Both the position numbers and the translations under genes were made by a program. DNA of 64,000 bases from contig NZ_VMSO01000008.1 of NCBI RefSeq assembly GCF_008691045.1, forward strand, positions 62,001-126,000, given 5' to 3'. The notes beneath the pieces were generated by a model, which was not told the DNA's origin, did no database searches, and worked only from the letters and a program-made list of their open reading frames with translations. Shown here piece by piece: positions 1 to 9,165 of the stretch. The DNA is from Mediterraneibacter catenae. Lineage in GTDB: Bacteria; Bacillota; Clostridia; Lachnospirales; Lachnospiraceae. Position 1 is the stretch's first letter; each line of letters starts with the position of its first letter.

Positions 1-1148
1 GTGATACCGTTCATTCTGCAGATTGCATCTACATGACTTACATCACCGTACATTTTCCTGCTGATAATGGCAAGCGTATCGCCTTCTTCTACAACATATA
101 CTCCATCGCTCCCATTTTCACCGGTATAAGCTGTACTCTGATTTTCCGCTGCACTGTCTGTTTCAGATGTTCCGGAACTTTCTGCATCGGAAGAAGCTGT
201 CTGTACGTCATCAGACTGACTGCCATCGGGCTGATTTTCTGCGAGTTGAGGTTCTGCAGACTGATTCTCATTACTCTGTGCCTCATCTTCTTCCGAAGCC
301 TGTCCATCCCCGGCCTGTTCTTCTGATGTAACTGCCGTCACTGATCCGCTCGTCTCTCTCGTCTCTACGGTATCCGATGTATCTGCCAGAGCCTCCAGTG
401 TACTCTGTACAGATTTCATCCTGTCAAAACTATTGACCATTGATACTCCCATAATGATCAGGACAAGCACAAGACATGCGCTTGCAACATACATCATACC
501 TCCTGCCTTCCTGCGTTTCTGGTGCTCCCCCCGCTTTCTAACCAGATCACGAAAGTCCTGCGCAGCTCTGTCTTCCACAGTCTCTGATGAGATTGCCCCA
601 TTTTTTTTTCGACTGGAGATCATATAATTCTGCATACACGGGTTCTTTTCATAATATGTGTAGTGCCCTCCTATCTCCATCAGATCATTCATTTTATGCA
701 CATAATATGTTTCATCCTTTTCCACAGGATCTTTCATGATAAATACCGAATTCTTCTTCGGAAATGACTTCTTATGTAATTTTACAGTAGAAGCTTCCGG
801 AGACAGCGGCACCCCCGGATGTGCCACAAACCATCCCAGCATCTCACCATCCTCAAAAAATTGCTTGCAGTCCTCGTATGCATGTTTCCATGTGCTGTCA
901 TCGATTACATACTCATTTCCAGACAATTTCAGATCATGCATCTGGATAGCTCCGTATATGTATACATATTCCTCATCATCCCCGGACTGTATATCTCCCA
1001 CAAGAAACGCTCCTATCGGCACTTTTGCCTTTTCACTCTTTTCACATAGCTGGGCAAAAAATGTATCCACATAGTCCTCTACATATATCTTTGGGCTGTC
1101 GCTCACATTCCCGATCTGTCGAACATTTTTAGGTATCTGTCTTTCCAT
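1..1148 (-). CDS. LysM-domain membrane protein with N-terminal MPN/JAB-like domain (3' end outside window)
   Basis: This gene is open from its ATG to the window edge, so its C-terminus is missing (382 codons present). The N-terminal ~190 residues contain GWFVAHPG, which resembles the HSHPG core of MPN/JAB (JAMM) domains but lacks the first metal-binding His. A basic stretch (RKRGEHQKRRKAGG) precedes one transmembrane helix (MMYVASACLVLVLIIMGV). A long Ser/Glu/Gln-rich low-complexity linker follows, then a LysM start (VVEEGDTLAIISRKMYGD), suggesting that the C-terminus binds peptidoglycan outside the cell. The start is supported by GGAAGGTGGAG upstream. A cytoplasmic MPN-like domain tethered through the membrane to a wall-binding LysM is the inferred architecture; its function is unknown. 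Confidence 0.85.
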   Translation of the reverse strand, partial: MERQIPKNVRQIGNVSDSPKIYVEDYVDTFFAQLCEKSEKAKVPIGAFLVGDIQSGDDEEYVYIYGAIQMHDLKLSGNEYVIDDSTWKHAYEDCKQFFEDGEMLGWFVAHPGVPLSPEASTVKLHKKSFPKKNSVFIMKDPVEKDETYYVHKMNDLMEIGGHYTYYEKNPCMQNYMISSRKKNGAISSETVEDRAAQDFRDLVRKRGEHQKRRKAGGMMYVASACLVLVLIIMGVSMVNSFDRMKSVQSTLEALADTSDTVETRETSGSVTAVTSEEQAGDGQASEEDEAQSNENQSAEPQLAENQPDGSQSDDVQTASSDAESSGTSETDSAAENQSTAYTGENGSDGVYVVEEGDTLAIISRKMYGDVSHVDAICRMNGI

Positions 1149-1280
1149 GGTTATACTCCACCTTCCTGATATTGATGTTTTCCCGGCGTCGTAAAGAGAA
1201 TAGCACAGAGAAATAGCTGAATTTATCAGTTAATGTCAGGTAAGTTCGACAAATTCAATCAGGGACAGGTCAAAACGCAA

Positions 1281-1319
1281 TCGGGGACGTAGTAAAATCC
1301 GATTTTACTACGTCCCCGA
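1281..1319. repeat. Perfect 19-bp inverted repeat with a 1-nt centre (REP-like palindrome or terminator)
   Basis: The arms at 1281-1299 and 1301-1319 are exact reverse complements around a single C; the arm begins TCGGGGACGTAGT. A related GGGACAGGTC lies just before it. It sits 15 bp downstream of the stop of the transketolase C-terminal gene, so it could end that transcript. The GGGGACGTAGT core also resembles REP-type palindromes mobilised by Y1 (RayT/IS200-like) transposases; that second reading is inference. Confidence 0.75.
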
Positions 1320-1333
1320 ATACAATTTAAAAA

Positions 1334-2275
1334 CTATTTTGAAAATTCTTTTATCTTCTGATATATACTTTCCGAATCAAGTCCATATTTCTTGATCAGT
1401 TCAACTGCCGGTCCGGACTCTCCGAATGTATCGTTGATACCGATCTTCATTACCTTTGTCGGTGCTTTTTCAGCGAGCACATCGCACACGGCACTTCCAA
1501 GACCTCCGATCACGGAATGTTCCTCAACTGTAACGACTTTTCCCGTCTCTTTTGCTGCCGCTGTTACGAGTTCTTCATCCAGCGGTTTGATCGTATGGAT
1601 ATTGATCACTTTCGCATCAATGCCGTCTGCAGCAAGTTTCTCAGCTGCCTCGAGACAGTTATTGACCGGAAGTCCTGTCGCGATGATCGTAAGGTCTTTT
1701 CCTTCTCTTAAGACAACTCCTTTTCCGAGTTCGAACTTATAGTCAGGTCTGTCATTGATCACCGGAACTGCCAGGCGTCCGAATCTTAAGTAAACCGGCC
1801 CCTGATGTTCATATGCCGCTTTTACTGCAGCCTTTGCCTCTATATCATCGGACGGGTTAATAACTACCATACCCGGAATCGTACGCATTAGAGCGATATC
1901 TTCGTTACACTGATGCGTTGCTCCGTCCTCTCCGACAGAGATACCTGCATGTGTCGCTCCGATCTTTACGTTAAGGTGCGGATATCCGATGGAATTTCTC
2001 ACCTGCTCAAATGCACGTCCTGCTGCGAACATTGCGAAAGAACTTGCAAACGGAACCATTCCTGCTGCCGCAAGACCTGCTGCCACACCCATCATATTGC
2101 TCTCCGCAATACCGCAGTCAATGAAACGTTCCGGATGTGCTTTCTTAAATACACCTGTCTTCGTAGCTTCCGCAAGGTCAGCGTCCAGTACGACGACGTC
2201 CTTATGTTCTGTACCGAGTTCAGCCAGCGCATTTCCATAGCTCTCTCTCGTTGCAATCTTCTTTACATCTGACAT
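1334..2275 (-). CDS. Transketolase, C-terminal (pyrimidine-binding) subunit
   Basis: This is the second half of a split transketolase, which moves two-carbon units between sugar phosphates in the non-oxidative pentose phosphate pathway (thiamine diphosphate cofactor). The 313-aa protein has the Pyr domain with the conserved catalytic Glu at residue 58 in FIDCGIAESN, followed by the transketolase C-terminal domain from about residue 190 (GKDLTIIATG onwards). Its start overlaps the end of the N-terminal subunit gene by 13 bp, so the two are translationally coupled and should form a heteromeric enzyme. Split transketolases are common in Clostridia. The gene ends just before a perfect palindrome that may act as terminator. 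Confidence 0.95.
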   Translation of the reverse strand: MSDVKKIATRESYGNALAELGTEHKDVVVLDADLAEATKTGVFKKAHPERFIDCGIAESNMMGVAAGLAAAGMVPFASSFAMFAAGRAFEQVRNSIGYPHLNVKIGATHAGISVGEDGATHQCNEDIALMRTIPGMVVINPSDDIEAKAAVKAAYEHQGPVYLRFGRLAVPVINDRPDYKFELGKGVVLREGKDLTIIATGLPVNNCLEAAEKLAADGIDAKVINIHTIKPLDEELVTAAAKETGKVVTVEEHSVIGGLGSAVCDVLAEKAPTKVMKIGINDTFGESGPAVELIKKYGLDSESIYQKIKEFSK

Positions 2276-3099
2276 AACGCTTCACCTGCCTTTTCCAGAT
2301 CTTCCATAGCGATCTTATACTGTTCGTCATTCGGGGCTTTCCCGTGCCATCCTGCCTGGTTCTCCATGTAGGATACGCCCTTGCCTTTCACTGTCTTTGC
2401 AATGATGGCTGTCGGCTGTCCTTTCACTGTCTTCGCCTCTTTAAATGCCGCGTCGATCTGATCAAAATCATTTCCATCGATATTGATCACATGGAAATTA
2501 AATGCTTCAAATTTCTTATCGATCGGATACGGAGAATTAACCTCTGTGATCGCGCCGTCGATCTGCAGATTATTGTTATCCACGATCACTACAAGGTTGT
2601 CCAGTTTCTTATGAGCAGCAAGCATGGAAGCCTCCCATACCTGACCTTCCTGGATCTCACCGTCGCCGAGCAGTGTATATACCCTGTAATCAGCTCCTGT
2701 TATCTTCGCCGCGATCGCCATTCCGACTGCCGCGGAAATCCCCTGTCCCAGGGAACCTGACGACATATCAACTCCCGGGATATGCTTCATATCCGGATGT
2801 CCCTGAAGATAAGATCCTGTATGGCGCAGAGTCTTTAAATCCTCTTTCGGAAAATATCCTCTTTCAGCCAGTACAGAATAAAGTCCCGGAGCCGTATGTC
2901 CTTTGGAAAGTACGAACCGGTCTCTGTCCGCTTTCTTCGGATCCTTCGGATCTATATTCATCTCTTCAAAATAAAGATAGGTAAAAATATCTGCTGCTGA
3001 CAGCGAACCGCCCGGATGTCCGGCCTTTGCGCTGTGTACTGCCGTCACAATGTCCTTACGGACTTCGTTTGCAGTCTTCATCAATTTAAGCTTGTCCAT
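2263..3099 (-). CDS. Transketolase, N-terminal (diphosphate-binding) subunit
   Basis: This 278-aa protein is the ThDP-diphosphate-binding half of a split transketolase. The cofactor motif GDGEIQEGQVWEA starts at residue 145 and ends with the NNN at 175-177; HPGGSLS at 28-34 and SKGH at 65-68 are active-site segments of the family. It pairs with the overlapping downstream gene, and together they equal a full-length transketolase. A transaldolase gene 57 bp upstream on the same strand makes this a compact non-oxidative pentose phosphate operon, likely feeding pentoses into glycolysis. Confidence 0.95.
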   Translation of the reverse strand: MDKLKLMKTANEVRKDIVTAVHSAKAGHPGGSLSAADIFTYLYFEEMNIDPKDPKKADRDRFVLSKGHTAPGLYSVLAERGYFPKEDLKTLRHTGSYLQGHPDMKHIPGVDMSSGSLGQGISAAVGMAIAAKITGADYRVYTLLGDGEIQEGQVWEASMLAAHKKLDNLVVIVDNNNLQIDGAITEVNSPYPIDKKFEAFNFHVINIDGNDFDQIDAAFKEAKTVKGQPTAIIAKTVKGKGVSYMENQAGWHGKAPNDEQYKIAMEDLEKAGEALCQM

Positions 3100-3155
3100 T
3101 TATTTCTCCTCTTTTTCAGTTTTCGGAAAACTTTGTTATAATCCGGCATTCTCTA

Positions 3156-3809
3156 TTATTCGCCGAATACAGCGATATAGTCTTCCTGGAATTTCTTGAT
3201 ACCTGCATCTGTCAGCGGATGATGTGTCATCTGCTCGATTACTTTATACGGCACTGTTGCAATATCTGCCCCTGCAAGCGCACAGTCTGTGATATGGATC
3301 GGATTGCGGACGCTGGCCGCGATGATCTCTGTCTCGATTCCTGCCACATCAAAGATTTCAGAAATCTCACTGATCAGATCAACGCCTCTTACAGAAATAT
3401 CATCCAGACGTCCGAGGAACGGTGATACATATGTCGCGCCTGCTCTTGCCGCAAGAAGTGCCTGATTTGCCGTAAAGATCAGTGTAACATTTGTCTTGAC
3501 TCCCTCAGCTGAAAGCACTTTGACCGCTTTGAGCCCCTCTGCTGTCATCGGAATCTTTACTACCATATTCGGGTGGATCTTCGCAATCTCTCGTCCCTCT
3601 TTGATCATTCCCTCAGCATCTGTCGTCGTAGCTTTTACCTCGCCGCTGATCGGTCCGTCCACGATAGATGCTATCTCTGCGATTACTTCTTCGAATACAC
3701 GTCCTTCTTTTGCGATCAGTGACGGATTCGTCGTAACACCGCATATCACACCCATATCATTTGCTTTTCTGATGTCATCTACATTCGCTGTGTCAATAAA
3801 AAATCTCAT
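3156..3809 (-). CDS. Small transaldolase / fructose-6-phosphate aldolase-like protein (TalC/MipB type)
   Basis: This is a class I aldolase of the short transaldolase subfamily (217 aa, close to the 210-220 aa norm). The Schiff-base lysine is K85 in [16 protein letters not shown] at the N-terminus, GVTTNPSLI at 24-32 and the NVTLIF and SPFLGRLDD segments are family hallmarks. It would transfer dihydroxyacetone units between sugar phosphates, complementing the transketolase encoded directly downstream. The sequence cannot separate true transaldolase from fructose-6-phosphate aldolase activity; transketolase linkage favours transaldolase. RBS AAGGAGG lies just before the ATG. Confidence 0.93.
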   Translation of the reverse strand: MRFFIDTANVDDIRKANDMGVICGVTTNPSLIAKEGRVFEEVIAEIASIVDGPISGEVKATTTDAEGMIKEGREIAKIHPNMVVKIPMTAEGLKAVKVLSAEGVKTNVTLIFTANQALLAARAGATYVSPFLGRLDDISVRGVDLISEISEIFDVAGIETEIIAASVRNPIHITDCALAGADIATVPYKVIEQMTHHPLTDAGIKKFQEDYIAVFGE

Positions 3810-4020
3810 CTTCGTTCCTCCTTAAAACTGGACAAAATTAACTGTATCTGTTCTGATTATATCTGTTAAAAAATCTCCGGTCAACCGACTCAAAAATTAT
3901 TAACAGAGAAATGCCACTTAATAAATCAGATTATCACATCATTTTAATAATAATTAATAATATTTAACAATCTGAATTTTATCAAGTGACGAGTTTTAAG
4001 GATTATTCAGGACTTACCTG

Positions 4021-5163
4021 TCAGACGTCTTTTTCTTTATTAATAATATTTTTTCTTTTTTTATTAATTTTTCTTTTTTCAGAACGTGGATATGAAGTTG
4101 TCCCACGCACCACGAGCTTAGGTTCATACTCTACGTGATAGATACTGACCGGTTCGATCTCTGTATACTTTTTGATGCGCGAATTCATCTTTTTCATAAT
4201 GATATCGCATGCATCCATTCCCTTATATATGACAAAGTGTTCGATTGTCGTAAGGGAAACTTCTTTTACTTTTGCAAACAGTGTATTGTCACACCCCATG
4301 ACGGACATATCTCCGGGAACTCTGTATTTCTCATCATAAAGCGCATCCATAATTCCGAATGCGATCATATCGTTGAGTCCCACAATGGCAGTCAGCTCCG
4401 GATGCTCTTTTAAAAGTTCCTTGGTCAGATCATACCCGATCCTGTATTCTGAGTCTATTCCCGGCACATCCTTGTCAATCTGCTCGTCCGCGGCTTTGAT
4501 CACCACGTTTTCTTTCAAACCCGCACTCTGGAACTCCTTCAAAAACCCCTCCACTCTCTTGGAGCGCTGTTTCTGTCTCACAGTAAGCGGCGGAGCGATA
4601 TATCCGACCTTCCGGTGGCCGAGTTCAAGCAGATGGCGGGCCATCAAACGGCCGAGTTTGGAATTATCCAGCTCAACCGCGTCCACACTCAGCTTTTCGT
4701 TCTGATTGTTTATGACTACGACCGGAATCCTCTTTGACAGATCTTCCACCTGCTCCATAAAGCACTGGCTCGGGTTGCACATGTAGATGATTCCCTGCGG
4801 ATTGAGCGATGATATCATTTTCAGATACCTCTCTTCAAGCTTCAGGTCTCTCTGCGTGTTGCACACAAAGATTCCAAATCCCTGTTCTGCGGCTCTCGAC
4901 TCGATTCCCTGAAGCAGCATAACATAGTACGGGTTCGTAAGATTCGGGCTGATGACTACGAGCAGATTCTGACGGCGCTCCTCCCTGCGCTTTTTGCGCT
5001 TCGGAAGTTCATACCCCAGCTCCTGTGCCGCTTCCTCCACTTTCCGGATAACATCTTTTGAAAATGAAACGTTATATTTCTTATTTAATACCATCGAGAC
5101 CGTGGCCTGCGACACTCCGGCGCGTTTTGCCACATCCGATGACGTCACTTTCTTACCGCTCAT
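4021..5163 (-). CDS. LacI-family transcriptional regulator
   Basis: The 380-aa protein begins with a LacI helix-turn-helix (VTSSDVAKRAGVSQATVSMVLN, given here as the residues 6-27 segment; key residues Ser-Gln-Ala-Thr-Val-Ser) and a hinge helix. A periplasmic-binding-protein-like effector domain spans about residues 65-345. A highly basic patch KKRKKRREER follows the DNA-binding domain, and the C-terminus ends in an unusual Lys/Arg-rich tail of about 25 residues. It lies upstream of the transaldolase-transketolase genes on the same strand, separated by ~210 bp of AT-rich DNA, so control of that pentose phosphate operon is a reasonable inference. The effector sugar is unknown. Confidence 0.92.
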   Translation of the reverse strand: MSGKKVTSSDVAKRAGVSQATVSMVLNKKYNVSFSKDVIRKVEEAAQELGYELPKRKKRREERRQNLLVVISPNLTNPYYVMLLQGIESRAAEQGFGIFVCNTQRDLKLEERYLKMISSLNPQGIIYMCNPSQCFMEQVEDLSKRIPVVVINNQNEKLSVDAVELDNSKLGRLMARHLLELGHRKVGYIAPPLTVRQKQRSKRVEGFLKEFQSAGLKENVVIKAADEQIDKDVPGIDSEYRIGYDLTKELLKEHPELTAIVGLNDMIAFGIMDALYDEKYRVPGDMSVMGCDNTLFAKVKEVSLTTIEHFVIYKGMDACDIIMKKMNSRIKKYTEIEPVSIYHVEYEPKLVVRGTTSYPRSEKRKINKKRKNIINKEKDV

Positions 5164-5211
5164 GTGAACCTCTCATATCAATCTGTCAAAATGCTGTATA
5201 TCCTGCATATG

Positions 5212-5808
5212 CTACAGTTCTGTCCTTCCTTCCAGTGCTCTCAGAAGTGTAACCTCATCAATATACTCCAGATCTCCGCCCACGGGAACACCGCTGGCGA
5301 TCCTGCTCACTTTGATTCCCGCCGGTTTGATAAGCTTGCTGATATACATAGCTGTCGTCTCTCCTTCAAGACTTGAATTCGTGGCAATAATAACTTCATC
5401 CACATCTCCCTGCAGACGCTCCATCAGCTCTTTTAACTTAATATCACCGGGGCCGATCCCCAGCATCGGAGATATTGCTCCGTGAAGTACATGATAGACG
5501 CCGTTATATTTTCCCGTCTTTTCATAGGCCGCCAGATCTCTCGGAGTCTCGACAACCATGATCGTCTTCTTATCTCTGTCCGGATTACTGCATATCGGGC
5601 AGGTCTCGCGGTCTGTAAGAGTGCAGCACACTTTACAGTATCTCACATTCTTCCGGGCATCCACTATAGTTCTGGCAAGTTCTTCAACCTGGTCTACAGG
5701 CATATCGATCACATGAAATGCCAGTCTCTGTGCCGACTTGTTCCCGATGCCCGGCAGTCGGGAAAACTCTTCGATCAGCCGGCTGATCTGATTACTATAA
5801 TAATCCAT
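5212..5808 (-). CDS. recR: Recombination protein RecR
   Basis: RecR acts with RecO and RecF to load RecA at gaps during recombinational repair. The 198-aa protein has the N-terminal helix-hairpin-helix ([15 protein letters not shown], residues 18-32), a four-Cys zinc finger (C58, C61, C70, C73), a Toprim domain starting with IMVVET near residue 83, and a C-terminal Walker-B-like segment with [12 protein letters not shown]. It is the last gene of a dnaX-ybaB-recR operon, 2 bp after ybaB, the order conserved across Firmicutes. Confidence 0.97.
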   Translation of the reverse strand: MDYYSNQISRLIEEFSRLPGIGNKSAQRLAFHVIDMPVDQVEELARTIVDARKNVRYCKVCCTLTDRETCPICSNPDRDKKTIMVVETPRDLAAYEKTGKYNGVYHVLHGAISPMLGIGPGDIKLKELMERLQGDVDEVIIATNSSLEGETTAMYISKLIKPAGIKVSRIASGVPVGGDLEYIDEVTLLRALEGRTEL

Positions 5809-5810
5809 CT

Positions 5811-6164
5811 TTAGAACATCCCCGGAACACCGCCGCCGAGTCCGCCTGTCAGCCTGGACATTGCAGCTCCGCTTTCTTCTTCCACTTTGCGAAGTGCCTC
5901 GTTCGTCGCCGCAACGATCAGATCCTCGAGCATCTCGATATCATCGGGATCGACTACTTCTTCGGCAAGTTTTACTTTCAGCACTTCACGCTTGCCGGAA
6001 ACAGTCACTTCAACTGCTCCGCCGCCAGCTGTAGCTGTAAATTCTTTTGCCTCAAGTTCTTTCTGCTGCTCTTCCATCTGGCGCTGCATGCGCTGCGCCT
6101 GTTTCATAAGGTTTGCCATGTTCCCCGGCATTCCGCCGCCCGGAAATCCTCCTCGTTTTGCCAT
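5811..6164 (-). CDS. YbaB/EbfC nucleoid-associated DNA-binding protein
   Basis: This small (117 aa) dimeric DNA-binding protein is encoded between dnaX and recR, its usual place. The family core is recognisable: a Met/Gln-rich helix ([19 protein letters not shown] begins at residue 20), the central [15 protein letters not shown] strand region and the [12 protein letters not shown] segment. N- and C-terminal Gly/Met-rich tails ([10 protein letters not shown] and [11 protein letters not shown]) are typical of clostridial homologues. It is probably a nucleoid-associated protein linked to replication or repair; the exact role is not established. Confidence 0.95.
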   Translation of the reverse strand: MAKRGGFPGGGMPGNMANLMKQAQRMQRQMEEQQKELEAKEFTATAGGGAVEVTVSGKREVLKVKLAEEVVDPDDIEMLEDLIVAATNEALRKVEEESGAAMSRLTGGLGGGVPGMF

Positions 6165-6167
6165 TAT

Positions 6168-7802
6168 CTAATCCTCCACTGTTATCTCCATGTTGATCTT
6201 CTGTTCTATATCTACGAATGTATCTTCAAAATGCCGTCCTTCTTCCACATGCCGCACTTCTACTTCCACTTTCTTTCCGATCCGCTCTTCGATCAGGCTC
6301 TCCAGTTCCTGCACATGATCCTCTCTTCCGACCACACTTTCAGCCAGAGCGTCCGGAAGCACGATCATCAGTCGGTTATCTCCGCCGAGACTCAGCCGTG
6401 CTTTCTTCAGATAGCCCCTGACCATACCTGATGCTTCACCGGCGATGGAACGGAAGTTTTTAACCACCTCCTGCACATCTTCAGGGATCGCATTGGGCAG
6501 CTCACGCGGAACTCCTGCTCCGCCCACTCCCTGCGCCCCGTAAGATCCGCCCGGGACACCCGCCTGTCCGTAAGCTCCCTGATCCTGCATATATCCGTTT
6601 TGGCCGGGTCCGGCATATCCGCCCTGTGCCTGCAGGCCGGCTCCGATGCCTTTCTCTACCTTCTCCTCCACCGCGCGGATACGATCCAGCAGAGAATCCT
6701 GTGTGCTCTCCATTGCCGGAGTACACAGCTTGATAAGAGCCACCTCGAGCATCACTCTCTTCTGAGTCGCGTATTTGAGCTGATTGGACAATTCGGAAAA
6801 AATGCGGATGTAGCGGAACAGCATATCCGGCTCTGTCATCTGTGCTTCTTCCTTCAGCTGTGCCAGATTTTCCGTCGATACATCCAGAACATCCTCTATA
6901 TTATCAGAAGTTTTTACCAGAAGCAAGTTCCTCAGATACCATGTAAAATCAGCCGCCAGCTGGGTCAGTTCGCGTCCCTGCATGACAAGGTCATCCACCA
7001 CATCCAGCACTCCTGCCACATCTCTCTCGATCACCTTGCGCAGCAGCCGGCTGAACACATCCGTATCTACAGCTCCGAGAACTTCCAGTACATTATCATA
7101 TGTCAGCTTCTGCCCCATATAAAACGCAATACACTGATCCAGAAGACTCAATGCATCACGCATGGAACCGTCCGCAGCCTTCGCGATGTATCGGAGCGCC
7201 TTGTCCTCCACATCGACATGTTCTGCATCCATAAGCTCTTTCATCCTGTCTGTGATCGTCTCGATGCTGATCCTCTTGAAGTCATAGTGCTGGCACCGGG
7301 ACAGAATGGTGATCGGAATCTTGTGGACCTCTGTAGTCGCCAGTATAAAGATGACATACTCGGGCGGCTCCTCAAGCGTCTTTAAAAGTGCGTTAAATGC
7401 TCCTATGGACAGCATATGCACCTCGTCGATAATGTAGACCTTGTACCGTCCCTCTGTCGGGCGGTACGCCACCTCCTCACGGATTTCTCTGATATTATCG
7501 ACACCGTTGTTGGACGCTGCGTCGATCTCGATCACATTCATGGAAGTACCTGCTGCAATAGATCTGCACGTCTCACATTCCCCGCAGGGACTTCCATCCA
7601 CCGGATGTTCGCAGTTCACCGCTTTCGCAAATATCTTCGCCACCGTTGTTTTCCCGGTTCCTCTGGTTCCGCAGAAAAGATACGCATGTCCGATACGGTT
7701 TGCCTTGATCTGGTTCTGCAGTGTTGTAATGATATGGTCCTGCCCTTTCACATCCGCAAACTCGGACGGGCGGAACTTTCTGTAAAGTGCCGTATACGAC
7801 AT
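6168..7802 (-). CDS. dnaX: DNA polymerase III subunit gamma/tau
   Basis: This is the clamp-loader ATPase of the replicase. In the 544-aa protein the AAA+ domain has Walker A GTRGTGKT at residues 45-52, zinc-binding Cys at 64, 73, 76 and 79, and Walker B IIDEVH followed by the sensor region (ILATTEVHKIP). The gamma/tau collar domain follows to about residue 365. A Gly/Gln/Tyr-rich low-complexity linker (about residues 390-430) then leads to a C-terminal tau-like domain that would contact the polymerase. It is first in the dnaX-ybaB-recR operon with a 3-bp gap to ybaB. No obvious A-run frameshift site for a separate gamma was identified. Confidence 0.97.
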   Translation of the reverse strand: MSYTALYRKFRPSEFADVKGQDHIITTLQNQIKANRIGHAYLFCGTRGTGKTTVAKIFAKAVNCEHPVDGSPCGECETCRSIAAGTSMNVIEIDAASNNGVDNIREIREEVAYRPTEGRYKVYIIDEVHMLSIGAFNALLKTLEEPPEYVIFILATTEVHKIPITILSRCQHYDFKRISIETITDRMKELMDAEHVDVEDKALRYIAKAADGSMRDALSLLDQCIAFYMGQKLTYDNVLEVLGAVDTDVFSRLLRKVIERDVAGVLDVVDDLVMQGRELTQLAADFTWYLRNLLLVKTSDNIEDVLDVSTENLAQLKEEAQMTEPDMLFRYIRIFSELSNQLKYATQKRVMLEVALIKLCTPAMESTQDSLLDRIRAVEEKVEKGIGAGLQAQGGYAGPGQNGYMQDQGAYGQAGVPGGSYGAQGVGGAGVPRELPNAIPEDVQEVVKNFRSIAGEASGMVRGYLKKARLSLGGDNRLMIVLPDALAESVVGREDHVQELESLIEERIGKKVEVEVRHVEEGRHFEDTFVDIEQKINMEITVED

Positions 7803-7884
7803 GAATCACACCTCTTCTAACTTTTTTACGCAGGTCAGCGCACTTTTGTATTCCAGCTGCGCCAGCCTGCGTATATTTTTTATC

Positions 7885-8961
7885 TTACTCGTCACCAAAG
7901 CTGATGCCTGTCATCCTTGCCTCTTTGATCAGGCCGCACTTTGGATCTACCGTCTTTAATTTGCCTGCCACTTCCGCCAGCGGTACTTTCGTCGTCTCTC
8001 CGTTCTTCATGGCTACCATGTAACCGTATTTCTCTTCCAGAATAAGCTCAGCAGCTTTCGCACCTACTCTTGTCGCGAACACTCTGTCATACGGACACGG
8101 GGATCCGCCTCTCTGTGTATGTCCCGGAACTGTAATGCGCACCTCTTTATCTGTCTCTTTCTGGATCTGCTCTGCGAGTTCATAAGCTATAGACGGGTAT
8201 TTTCTCTTTGCCAGCTTCTCTTTATACTCTTTCTTGGACAGTTTAGCATCTTTCTTTGAGATAGCGCCCTCTGCCACCGCCAGGATCGTAAACGGCTTGC
8301 CCGCTTTGCTGCGTCCGTCGATTACTTTCTTGATTGCTTTGATGTCATACGGAATCTCCGGAAGAAGGATGATGTCCGCGCCGCCTGCAATACCTGCATG
8401 AAGAGTAACATGTCCCACTTTATGTCCCATAACCTCGATAATGAAGACACGGCTGTGGGATGTAGCTGTCGTATGGATCCTGTCGATCGTATCTGTTGCA
8501 ATGTCTACAGCACTCTGGAAGCCGAATGTCATATCCGTTCCCCACAGGTCATTGTCGATGGTCTTCGGCAGTGTGATGACATTGAGCCCTTCTTCTCTCA
8601 GAAGGTTGGCTGTCTTGTGTGTGCCGTTTCCTCCGAGAATAACAAGGCAGTTCAGGTTCAGCTTATGATATGTATGCTTCATAGCCTCTACCTTGTCAAG
8701 ACCGTCCTTGTCCGGTACTCTCATCAGTTTGAACGGCTGTCTGGATGTACCGAGGATCGTACCGCCCCGCGTCAGGATCCCTGAGAAATCTTTGGATGTG
8801 AGCATACTGAAATCAGCATAGATCAGACCTTTGTATCCGTCTTTGAAGCCGTATATCTCAACGTCGTCTCTCTTGGAACACACTCCTTTTACGACACCTC
8901 GCATAGCTGCATTGAGCGCCTGGCAGTCTCCGCCGCTTGTCAACATTCCGATACGTAACAT
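7885..8961 (-). CDS. 6-phosphofructokinase (PfkA superfamily, group III-like)
   Basis: This enzyme phosphorylates fructose 6-phosphate, the committing step of glycolysis. The 358-aa protein has the PFK signature: TSGGDCQALN (8-17), GGT at 66-68, GGNGTHK (110-116), PKTIDND (132-138, with catalytic Asp136) and GHTQRGGSPCPYDR. The residue equivalent to E. coli Gly104 is Gly113, which favours ATP as phosphodonor, while Lys133 replaces E. coli Gly124, as in PPi-dependent and group III enzymes. The metal-site Asp103 equivalent is Asn112, which is unusual against E. coli. ATP versus PPi use therefore cannot be settled from sequence. The neighbouring pgi gene upstream encodes the previous glycolytic step. 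Confidence 0.93.
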   Translation of the reverse strand: MLRIGMLTSGGDCQALNAAMRGVVKGVCSKRDDVEIYGFKDGYKGLIYADFSMLTSKDFSGILTRGGTILGTSRQPFKLMRVPDKDGLDKVEAMKHTYHKLNLNCLVILGGNGTHKTANLLREEGLNVITLPKTIDNDLWGTDMTFGFQSAVDIATDTIDRIHTTATSHSRVFIIEVMGHKVGHVTLHAGIAGGADIILLPEIPYDIKAIKKVIDGRSKAGKPFTILAVAEGAISKKDAKLSKKEYKEKLAKRKYPSIAYELAEQIQKETDKEVRITVPGHTQRGGSPCPYDRVFATRVGAKAAELILEEKYGYMVAMKNGETTKVPLAEVAGKLKTVDPKCGLIKEARMTGISFGDE

Positions 8962-9039
8962 ATCATATTTCCTCCTTTATTACGCCGCCGCCTGATTCTG
9001 CCTGTTCCATGCAGTTCTGAGCGATCCTGTAGATAACAG

Positions 9040-9072
9040 AATAAGCAGCCGGCTTTTTTCCGACTGCTTATT
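9040..9072. terminator. 13-bp stem-loop between pgi and pfk
   Basis: The arm AATAAGCAGCCGG (9040-9052) pairs with CCGACTGCTTATT (9060-9072) with one mismatch around a T-rich 7-nt loop. It lies ~95 bp downstream of the pgi stop and ~80 bp upstream of pfk. No run of U follows on the minus strand, so it may be a processing or regulatory hairpin rather than a classic terminator. Confidence 0.45.
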
Positions 9073-9165
9073 ATTATACCCCATTTACGAATTCCATTCA
9101 ATAACAGGGCACGCTTAAATATCGAACTATTGATGAACGTTACAGTTCATACTGTAATCTATGAA

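Noticed and set aside
7803-7884. Signal recognition particle RNA upstream of dnaX
   Set aside because: Some Firmicutes encode it there, but the gap is only 82 bp and shows no SRP Alu or domain IV (GNAR-loop) motif.
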